Below are positions 8,561-14,959 of a stretch of 64,000 nt of DNA, in pieces (position 1 is the first letter of the stretch; each line of letters begins with the position of its first letter). The stretch comes from an uncultured Dehalococcoidia bacterium (GTDB taxonomy: Bacteria; Chloroflexota; Dehalococcoidia; Lucifugimonadales; UBA3495). The notes under the pieces were generated by a model. It had not been told where the DNA came from. It ran no database searches and saw only the letters and a program-made list of their open reading frames with translations. A program made the position numbers and the translations under genes. The DNA is taken from the NCBI GenBank assembly GCA_958296385.1, contig OY282494.1, positions 1,959,537-2,023,536 of the forward strand, given 5' to 3'.

Positions 8561-9690
8561 GAATCAGCATAAAGGACCGGGCAGCCTTGATGATGGTTTC
8601 GCCGGTAGTGTTGTCGGCTTATGCCCGCACTGAGGGTTGGGCCCGTGTTGAACCATACGGAGACCATTCCGACGTTTACGCCGGGGAGGGGTTGCCGGAG
8701 ATTATATTGCCGCAGACCAGGCAGTTGGGCGACTATCATAGCGTCGTAGCGCGACTGATTGACGTTTTCGCGCGGGCTGCCGAGGTTGACGAGCTCACGC
8801 TTTATCATGACCTGGTTACGGCAGACCGGGATAAAGTGCGGGTGCGTGTCGCTGAAGGAGACGGGACGGTTGACATCAATGATGGTGCCAGCCTGGTTGC
8901 CGGGGCGCGCGAGATGTTGCTGGCGGCGGCCTGCTCGCTGCACAATCCGCGCCCGCTTTACCGGACCGGCTCGCACCGGGAGGCCAACGACTATTTACGG
9001 CAGGTGCGTTTGGGGCAGACGGAGCAGGGCAGTTTCGTAGTAACGCTGCTGTCGCCGGCCATTTCCCCGTTGGTGCAAGCCGCTCTGATACCCGACCCGG
9101 AAAGCGACGACGCACCCATGGCGCGGCAGGTTACGCAGCGGCTGGGCGTAGCCCTTGATGCTACCCGCAAGGCCACTGTAAAAACGACCGGCGGAGACGT
9201 CGCAGCATTCTCCGCAGCCGTGCCGTTGGGAGCCAGCGCCAATTTGTGCGAAGCGCTGGTGCAGATGGTGGAACCGTTTGCAACGCTGGACGTTAGTATG
9301 ACCTGGGCGCGGACCCGGCCGACGCCGACGGCCCGTCAAGTGGTCGGTTTTGCCAACGATGACGTTTCAATCCTGAGCGAAGTAGCCCGGTCATTCCGCA
9401 GTCGGGAACCACAAATTGACGTCAAACTGTTTGGCTCGGTGCGGCAACTGAGGCGCGATGACAGCGAGGATGACGGGGCGGTTATTATACGGGCGCCGGT
9501 TGACGGGAAAATTCAGTCGGTTACGGCGGTTCTAACCCAACCGGATTACGACCGGGCCATCCAGGCGCATAAAGAGAAAGCGCCGGTCATCGTGGAGGGC
9601 GACCTCGACCGTTTCGGCCAACGCTGGCGCCTGCTGAACCCGCGTATCGTGGAAGTCATCTACGATGAAGATACCGCATCGGACAAATAG
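8557..9690 (+). CDS. Unknown partner of the DUF4365-like protein
   Basis: The protein has 377 residues and I do not recognise the family. It has no signal peptide and no membrane helix. The N-terminal half looks mixed alpha/beta (ALMMVSPVVLSAYARTEGW, then a DYHSVVARLIDVFARAAEVDEL helix). The C-terminal 100 residues look beta-rich (IDVKLFGSVRQLRRD, DGAVIIRAPVDGKIQSVTAVL) and end in a segment like a small OB or SH3-type barrel (APVIVEGDLDRFGQRWRLLNPRIVEV). Translation is coupled to the upstream DUF4365-like gene by a four-base overlap. It may be the regulatory or sensing half of a two-gene defence pair; that is context inference only. Confidence 0.65.
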   Translation: MRISIKDRAALMMVSPVVLSAYARTEGWARVEPYGDHSDVYAGEGLPEIILPQTRQLGDYHSVVARLIDVFARAAEVDELTLYHDLVTADRDKVRVRVAEGDGTVDINDGASLVAGAREMLLAAACSLHNPRPLYRTGSHREANDYLRQVRLGQTEQGSFVVTLLSPAISPLVQAALIPDPESDDAPMARQVTQRLGVALDATRKATVKTTGGDVAAFSAAVPLGASANLCEALVQMVEPFATLDVSMTWARTRPTPTARQVVGFANDDVSILSEVARSFRSREPQIDVKLFGSVRQLRRDDSEDDGAVIIRAPVDGKIQSVTAVLTQPDYDRAIQAHKEKAPVIVEGDLDRFGQRWRLLNPRIVEVIYDEDTASDK

Positions 9691-9699
9691 CGAAAAGCG

Positions 9700-9984
9700 A
9701 TGGCCACTTTCACTGAAGCCGACGTAGAGCAAGCCGCCCTGGACTGGCTGGAAAGCGCCGGCTACGCCGACACACCCGACTACTGCAAGAGCGCGATGCT
9801 GGCCGAAGTGCTGCGGCAGGGCCACGTGCTTACGCCAGGCCGCTACGTGGGCATTGAACCCACCGCGTACGACGGCGAACCTGTCTAGGAAAGGATGGCC
9901 CACCTCACCGCCCAATGGCAAGAACAGCAGGCCGAGTCGGAACGAATAGAACGATTGTTGCCGACTGCCAGTCAGCCTATCAGA
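9700..9984 (+). pseudogene. Type I restriction relic: HsdR N-terminus joined to HsdM C-terminus
   Basis: From ATG 9700 the first 22 codons read like the start of a type I restriction subunit HsdR ([20 protein letters not shown]). The same frame then switches at about 9766 to the C-terminal end of the methyltransferase HsdM ([25 protein letters not shown], then DGEPV). It hits TAG at 9886-9888 and, without any frameshift, continues as ERMAHLTAQWQEQQAESERIERLL, which matches the HsdM C-terminal coiled coil (usually DGEPFEEKMARL). So an internal deletion joined two genes and a single nonsense change, probably GAG to TAG, broke the remainder. No function is expected. Confidence 0.75.
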
Positions 9985-9990
9985 ACTACC

Positions 9991-10842
9991 TTACATTTTG
10001 CAACAGAACCTGTCCGATTCCCAAGAGCCGGGTAGCAGGTCTTTGACGCTTTCGTCAATGCGCACGGTGACTTGGCCGTGCCCGCCGCCGGTCAGCGTGC
10101 CGCTGCGGGGATTGACGCTGAGCCAGTGCCGTTCCGGGTTGGCTTTCCATTCGCAATCGCCGGCGCCGGCACGGTTGGCAATCGGGATGACCTTTTCCTC
10201 AACCGCGCTGAAATCCGCGCCCTGCTGCAACTCAAAAATCAGATAATCCTCCGCAACGCTGAAATCGCAAGGCGCCAGCACGGTCAACTCCACGTACAGA
10301 GAATTGCTGACCTTGATTTCCCCTTCTTGTACCTGGAACCGTATAACGTTGGAGTATTTTCCCGGCCGGAGTCGACTGGCGTTGTCGTGGATTTCAATTC
10401 TGATGTCCTCCTGAATTTCGCCGGCCCCGAGCCGTCCGCCGGAGATGGCGAGAGTAATCCAGTCATAGTCGGGTTTTGCTGACCAGTTGCAAGGGGCGTC
10501 GCCGTAGAGATTCACGGCGTGAAACGCTTTGACCATCCCGGTGCTGCCATTGGCAATGGAGCTGCCCTGGGCAGTGGTGAACTGCATCGCGTTGTTCGCG
10601 CTCCGTCCAACGTTGCTGCTGTCCAGGCCGATGAGGAATTCACAGACGGGCACATCCGTTGGCCGCGGCGTCCGCGTCGGCGGCTTTGGCGTGTTAGTGG
10701 GTGCCACCGTAGGGAGTTCGGGTTGCGCCTGGGCCGTCCGTTGCAGGGTTGGGGATAGCGCAGTGAACGCGGCCATCATTGCGATGACGGCCAGGGCGGT
10801 CAGGAAAGTTAGTGCGATGTATTTGCCGCTTTGGTTGTTCAT
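9991..10842 (-). CDS. Truncated paralogue of the BACON-like surface protein
   Basis: The 283 residues begin with almost the same signal sequence as the 5353-7650 gene (MNNQSxKYIALTFLxALAVIAMMA). A PTNTPKPPTRTPRPT stalk and a little over two C-x-W beta domains follow (CNWSAKPDYDWITL, CEWKANPERHWLSV). The family resemblance stops in the middle of a domain at DLLPGSW, and the last few residues (DRFCCKM) come from unrelated sequence. It lacks the remaining domains, the membrane anchor and the coiled-coil tail, so if made it would be released rather than anchored. It is best treated as a truncated gene, cut at the junction with the restriction relic. Confidence 0.72.
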   Translation of the reverse strand: MNNQSGKYIALTFLTALAVIAMMAAFTALSPTLQRTAQAQPELPTVAPTNTPKPPTRTPRPTDVPVCEFLIGLDSSNVGRSANNAMQFTTAQGSSIANGSTGMVKAFHAVNLYGDAPCNWSAKPDYDWITLAISGGRLGAGEIQEDIRIEIHDNASRLRPGKYSNVIRFQVQEGEIKVSNSLYVELTVLAPCDFSVAEDYLIFELQQGADFSAVEEKVIPIANRAGAGDCEWKANPERHWLSVNPRSGTLTGGGHGQVTVRIDESVKDLLPGSWESDRFCCKM

Positions 10843-10965
10843 TGGGCTTTGCCGCTATTTACGGCCGGCGGTGGGATTGCAGCCTTACCCTGGCGGTTGC
10901 CGGATTGGGCGGGCGTCTGCATTATATGATATGCGGGCGGGTGTGGCACGGCGCGGCGGCATATT
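10749..10965 (-). repeat. Duplicated promoter + signal-peptide segment, copy 2
   Basis: This is the partner of 7560-7770 in the same orientation about 3.2 kb away. It covers the -35/-10 boxes, the start codon and the signal-peptide codons of the truncated surface gene. Confidence 0.85.
10921..10949 (-). promoter_or_regulatory. Promoter of the truncated surface gene
   Basis: On the minus strand there is GTGCCA (10949-10944), 17 bases, and TATAAT (10926-10921), the same as in the first copy. The gene's 3' end is lost but its promoter is intact. Confidence 0.65.
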
Positions 10966-11033
10966 GGGGAACTGGCGGCGTTGCAGATGCAACCTATATC
11001 CTACGATTTTTTGTGACGAAAACCGGGCGGGTA

Positions 11034-11063
11034 TTGACAGGGTAGCGTTGGAAATGTTAGGAT
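11034..11063 (+). promoter_or_regulatory. Possible promoter ahead of the small 11200-11460 gene
   Basis: A perfect TTGACA (11034-11039) is followed after 18 bases by TAGGAT (11058-11063). It would transcribe rightwards through the otherwise empty stretch into the small reading frame at 11200. The remainder of 10966-11199 shows nothing else I can support. Confidence 0.4.
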
Positions 11064-11199
11064 TAGGCAACAACTTGGAAGCAATCGCCGATGTCAACGC
11101 CCTGCGTAACTAGTGGTGCCGGGAGCCATAGGGACATGGAGGCAACCGTAGCGTTATACAGGCGGTGGGCTTGGCTTGAAAATCGGAGGCTACAGCACG

Positions 11200-11460
11200 A
11201 TGCCTAATTGCAGACCCCGCACTTACCACCTCAACATCAATGCACCTAATAGCGATGGGTTGAAAATTTATCAAATTCACATACCTGTTGATTGCGGTAA
11301 CATGAGTCTGCGCACAGACTTGCAATGCTTGCGCACCAGGCATGCGGACATCGCAATGGATAGGGCTTGGCAACACGTCTCGTCCCTGCATTGGGATGAC
11401 TCGCGGGACATCAGCTTCTGTGAGAATTGTTGCCCTGCTGAAGCTGAGGAGTACCATTAG
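11200..11460 (+). CDS. Small hypothetical protein
   Basis: The 86-residue frame starts at ATG 11200, with GGAGG at 11185-11189 ten bases upstream. I do not recognise the sequence. It reads PRTYHLNINAPNSDG, later DIAMDRAWQHVSSLHWDD, and ends with a cysteine cluster (FCENCCPAEAEE). There is no signal peptide or membrane segment. Local composition is less GC-rich than the neighbours. A plausible promoter lies at 11034-11063. It could be a real small gene or a remnant. The opposite-strand frame here is no better. Confidence 0.35.
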   Translation: MPNCRPRTYHLNINAPNSDGLKIYQIHIPVDCGNMSLRTDLQCLRTRHADIAMDRAWQHVSSLHWDDSRDISFCENCCPAEAEEYH

Positions 11461-11501
11461 GTACTTTGCTTTGATTATTGCACGGTGAAATCGGTGTAAT
11501 G

Positions 11502-12206
11502 TTACACCCGCCGCGCCACCAGCAGCCCGTCGTCCTCCCGCGTAACCCGCATCGCAAACCCGTAGCGGTCAACCTCCAACGCCAGCGCTACATCCCTGGG
11601 GTGAAACTGCGGTTGGGCGTCGTCGAAAAACTTTTGGGTGGCGCCGCCGGCCATTATTAGCTTGCGGAGGGCGTCTGGGTCGGGGTTGCGGCCCTCGAGG
11701 CGGTTGCGTAGGTAGAGGGCGCAGTGTTCGTCTTCGTCGGAGCGGGTGTTGCCCTGGTCGCCCATGGCGAGGATGGTTACTTGTTCGGGCTGGGGGGTTT
11801 CGGATTGCAGGGCGCGGACGGTGGCGCCGGCTACTGCGAATGAGGTTACGTAGATGGGGTGGCAGCCGGCGGCGCCGGCGGCCGCGGTGCCTACGGTGCC
11901 GGCTCTGGTGGATTGCACTATGCTTTTGCCGGCGAAATCCACCGTTGACGCCTCGTAGGGCGAGTTGCCGTAGTCAAAGCCGTCGGGACGCCGGCCGTCC
12001 ACTTCGCCCATCAGGATGTCGGCGATGGCGGGATTGCGGCGGCGGATGTCCAGGGCCTCGTCAACCTCGGCGACCAGCGTGATGCGCGCGGCGCCCCGGT
12101 CAAAAGCGATGGCCGCCGTCGTGAACGCCCGGAATACGTCGATGACCAATGCTGCGCCCTGGGCCTGATTAGCGTCGCGAGTCAAACTGCCGATGCGGAT
12201 TTCCAT
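11502..12206 (-). CDS. comB: 2-phosphosulfolactate phosphatase (ComB-like)
   Basis: The protein has 234 residues. It contains the family hallmarks ALVIDVFRAFTTAAIAF near residue 20, a GEVDGRRPDGFDYGNSP loop, QSTRAGT, and a C-terminal GDQGNTRSDEDEHCALYL acidic cluster likely to bind Mg. ComB hydrolyses 2-phosphosulfolactate to sulfolactate in coenzyme M biosynthesis. In bacteria that do not make coenzyme M the same fold occurs with unknown substrates, so the exact reaction here is uncertain. The gene stands alone on this strand. The ATG at 12206 has only a weak GTGAGC site upstream. Confidence 0.82.
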   Translation of the reverse strand: MEIRIGSLTRDANQAQGAALVIDVFRAFTTAAIAFDRGAARITLVAEVDEALDIRRRNPAIADILMGEVDGRRPDGFDYGNSPYEASTVDFAGKSIVQSTRAGTVGTAAAGAAGCHPIYVTSFAVAGATVRALQSETPQPEQVTILAMGDQGNTRSDEDEHCALYLRNRLEGRNPDPDALRKLIMAGGATQKFFDDAQPQFHPRDVALALEVDRYGFAMRVTREDDGLLVARRV

Positions 12207-12309
12207 AGTATCTGCTCACTTTATGCTTTGTCTTGTCTTGTTTTGACGTGACTGCGCCGGATACTCTGACTGTCAGTAATAATCCGGCGCAGTCTTGCCG
12301 GTTGAACTG

Positions 12310-13257
12310 TTAGCCGGTTTTGACCAGTTTTTGCAGGGAGCGGACTTCGCGGGGCGGTTGCAGGTGTTGGCCGGTGTGTGTCCAGGATACTTCGGCTACG
12401 TAGATGTTGCCGGCGGAGTCGAGGCAGACGCCGTGGGGGGCGATGAACTGGCCGGGGGATTCGCCCTCCGGGCCATCGCCAACTCTGGCCTGCAACCGGC
12501 CGTCGGTGTCGTACACGCTGACCCGCGGGCCGAGGCCGCTGGCCTGGGAGTTGGGGCCGATGGCGGCGCCCAGCTCGCCCAGGTACACCAGGCCGGCGTC
12601 CTGGTCAACGTACAATCCGCAGGGGCGGGCCATGTCCGTCCACTGCGTGAGGAACTTGCCGTCGGAGTCAAAGACCTGCACGCGGTGGTTCTCCCGGTCG
12701 GCCAGATAGAGCAGGCCGTTGCGGTCGGCGCCGATGTTGTGGGCGATGTTGAACTGGCCGGGGCCGTTGCCCGACTCGCCCCACGAGAACAGCAGCCGCC
12801 CGTCGGGGCTGTACTTGTGGATGCGGGCGTTGCCGTAGCCGTCGGACACGAAAAAGTCGCCGTTGCGCGGGTCGATGGCCACGTGGGTGCAGCGGTTGAA
12901 CGGGTCGCCGGACATAAACGGCGCCGGATGGCCGCTGATGCCCAGCGTCAGCAGAACCTCGCCGTCCAGCGTGCACTTGCGCACCGTGTGGTCGCCGTCG
13001 TCGGTGCAGAACATTGTCGCATCGGGCGACATGGTGATGCCGTGGGCGCGGGGAAACACGCCCTCGCCCCACGACTTGATGAAGTTGCCATCTTTGTCAA
13101 ACACCAGCATGGGATGCTCACCCCGGTTGAACGCGTACACGTTATCCTGAGCATCGCAGCCCACGGCGGCCACCTCCTTAAAGGCAAACCCGTCGGGCAG
13201 CCGCCCCCAACCCTCCTGCACCGCGTAAGTGAATTGGCCCTCTCCGATAGTAACCAT
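12310..13257 (-). CDS. NHL-repeat six-bladed beta-propeller protein
   Basis: The 315 residues consist of NHL-type blades: AVGCDAQDNVYAFNRGEHPMLVFDKDGNF, HGITMSPDATMFCTDDGDHTVRKC, HVAIDPRNGDFFVSDGYGNARIHKY, NIGADRNGLLYLADRENHRVQVFD, and a closing HGVCLDSAGNIYVAEVSWT. The resemblance is to the peptidyl-alpha-hydroxyglycine lyase-like propellers found in many Chloroflexota. Start ATG 13257 has GGAGGG six bases upstream; the longer frame up to 13344 has no such site. No signal peptide is evident, so it may be cytoplasmic. The ligand or reaction is unknown. Confidence 0.82.
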   Translation of the reverse strand: MVTIGEGQFTYAVQEGWGRLPDGFAFKEVAAVGCDAQDNVYAFNRGEHPMLVFDKDGNFIKSWGEGVFPRAHGITMSPDATMFCTDDGDHTVRKCTLDGEVLLTLGISGHPAPFMSGDPFNRCTHVAIDPRNGDFFVSDGYGNARIHKYSPDGRLLFSWGESGNGPGQFNIAHNIGADRNGLLYLADRENHRVQVFDSDGKFLTQWTDMARPCGLYVDQDAGLVYLGELGAAIGPNSQASGLGPRVSVYDTDGRLQARVGDGPEGESPGQFIAPHGVCLDSAGNIYVAEVSWTHTGQHLQPPREVRSLQKLVKTG

Positions 13258-13451
13258 AACTGTCCCTCCTGAAACGCGCTGAATCAAAGATTGCATCGCC
13301 GGACGACTGCGACGGGCCGCGCCGGCAATGGGATTGTAGCGCATTTGCCGTTCGTAGATAATTGAAAGCCCCGACGGACGGCCCGTGCTATGATAGCGGC
13401 TGGAACTCCGGTTTGCGGAGCAGTAATTTTGAGCGTAGCAAGAGGTGTGCG

Positions 13452-14150
13452 ATGGCTGACCCCCGACGTGATTTTGTGAAGTACACGTTTTACCGGGTGC
13501 AACCCGAATGGCGGCGTTTGAGCGGGGCGGAGCGCGCCGCCGGCAAGGATGAGTTTGCCGCCGTTGCCGCCGAACACGCCGACCGGGTGGCGCTGAATAC
13601 GTACAGCCTGGTGGGAACGCGGGGCGACGCCGACTTTATGCTGTGGGGCGTGTCGCCGGAGCTGGAGACCATCAACGAGCTGGCGGCGCAGCTGAACCGC
13701 ACCCGGCTGGGCGGCTACCTGGAAACGCCCCATTCCTATCTGGCGATGACGCGCCGCTCGCCTTACATCGACGACCACCGGCACGAAGGCCAGGACGGAA
13801 CCGGCGACGCGGCGTCAATGCGCATCGTGGGCCGCCGCTATCTGTTTATGTACCCGTTCTGGAAAACCCACGACTGGTACCAGCTGTCCAAAGAGGTGCG
13901 GCAGGAGCTGATGAACGAGCACTTCGTCATCGGGCACAAGTATCCCCAGGTGAAAATCTCCACCGCCTACTCATTCGGCCTGGACGACCCGGAGTTCGTG
14001 CTGGGCTTTGAGACCGACGAGCCGGGGACGTTTCTGGACCTGGTGATGGAGCTGCGCGAATCCAAAGCCCGCCCCTACACGCTGCAAGACACCCCCATAT
14101 TCACCTGCCTGAACCGCCCCCTGCGCGACTGCCTGGACGACGCCGCATAA
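13452..14150 (+). CDS. Chlorite dismutase family protein (HemQ-like)
   Basis: The protein has 232 residues. It shows the ferredoxin-like repeat of the chlorite dismutase/EfeB/HemQ superfamily: YTFYRVQPEWRRL, then ADFMLWGVSPELETINELAAQLNRT, the mid-protein KTHDWYQLSKEVRQELMNEH, and GHKYPQVKISTAYSFGLDDPEFVLGFE. The His in MNEHFVIGHKY is placed where the proximal heme ligand is expected. Non-chlorite-respiring bacteria use this family as coproheme decarboxylase in heme synthesis, which is the likeliest role here. ATG 13452 has an AGAGGTG site. An extended -10 (TGCTATGAT, 13386-13394) lies just upstream. Confidence 0.83.
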   Translation: MADPRRDFVKYTFYRVQPEWRRLSGAERAAGKDEFAAVAAEHADRVALNTYSLVGTRGDADFMLWGVSPELETINELAAQLNRTRLGGYLETPHSYLAMTRRSPYIDDHRHEGQDGTGDAASMRIVGRRYLFMYPFWKTHDWYQLSKEVRQELMNEHFVIGHKYPQVKISTAYSFGLDDPEFVLGFETDEPGTFLDLVMELRESKARPYTLQDTPIFTCLNRPLRDCLDDAA

Positions 14151-14167
14151 CGTAAGGAAGTGCAACT

Positions 14168-14896
14168 GTGACTGACCAAACCGAGATTGACGAAACCGAG
14201 ATTGACGAAACCGAGATTGACGAAACCGATCTGCCCGAACCCCAATCGCTGCTCACGGCGGGTTGGGTTGCCGGAGAGCACGATCCGGCGCCGGTGCATA
14301 TTGACTTTCGCCCGGTTCTGAAACTGCTGGCCGGCCTCACCGATTATGAGCTGGATGACTGGTGGGTGGACTTCAATCGCGCCAACCGCGACGTGATGGG
14401 CAAACTGGAATTGAACTCCGAGGGCGCGCTGCTGGTATCGCCGTATCCGGGTTGGGATGGTGCGAAAGCCGAGGGGGATTTCGCCATGGACCTCAGGAAA
14501 TGGTCTGAAAGCTACGGCGGCGAATCGTATGGCGCAAGGCTGGGCATCCGTCTGCCTAACGGTGCGCGCTACGTGGCCGATGGCAGTTGGGCTTCCGCGG
14601 CGCAATTAGCCGAACACAAACCACCCGGCAACCACATCCTGCTCTTTTGCCCGGCGTTCGTATTAGAGGTGCGCGCTCGCAACGACGGCCTGCGGACGCT
14701 GCGGCTCAAAATGGCCGAGTACATCGCCAACGGCGCCCAACTAGGCTGGCTGATTGACCCCTACTCCCAACAGGTGCACATCTACCGCCCCGGCATGGAG
14801 GTAGAAGTTCTGGACGACCCGGAAACCATCAGCGGGGAATCCGTACTGCCCGGTTTCACCTTTGACGTGCGGGGACGGATTTTCCACTTGTACTAA
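14168..14896 (+). CDS. Uma2-family (DUF820) putative endonuclease with repeat-encoded acidic N-terminus
   Basis: The protein has 242 residues. The Uma2 restriction-endonuclease-like fold is visible as GARLGIRLPNGARYVADGSW, PAFVLEVRARNDGLRTLRLKMAEYIANGAQLGWLIDP and VLPGFTFDV. The Asp, Glu and Lys of the fold are placed as expected (ADGSW, FVLEVRA). The GTG start at 14168 follows an AAGGAAG site. The first 20 residues are made by three 15-bp repeats and read EIDET three times, an unusual acidic extension. It lies directly after the HemQ-like gene on the same strand. The biological role of Uma2 proteins is not known. Confidence 0.82.
   Translation: MTDQTEIDETEIDETEIDETDLPEPQSLLTAGWVAGEHDPAPVHIDFRPVLKLLAGLTDYELDDWWVDFNRANRDVMGKLELNSEGALLVSPYPGWDGAKAEGDFAMDLRKWSESYGGESYGARLGIRLPNGARYVADGSWASAAQLAEHKPPGNHILLFCPAFVLEVRARNDGLRTLRLKMAEYIANGAQLGWLIDPYSQQVHIYRPGMEVEVLDDPETISGESVLPGFTFDVRGRIFHLY
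14180..14224 (+). repeat. Three exact 15-bp tandem repeats inside the Uma2 gene
   Basis: The unit ACCGAGATTGACGAA occurs three times head to tail in frame, encoding TEIDE/EIDET. Copy number could change by slippage without breaking the frame. Confidence 0.95.
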
Positions 14897-14959
14897 CCGC
14901 CGGCTCAGCAAGGATAGGCAATGCGGACTTTTGACCTGTCCGTTGCAGCGGCAGAATAG

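Noticed and set aside
12295-13272. Plus-strand frame of 325 codons
   Set aside because: It is antisense to the NHL propeller gene, whose blade repeats are unmistakable.
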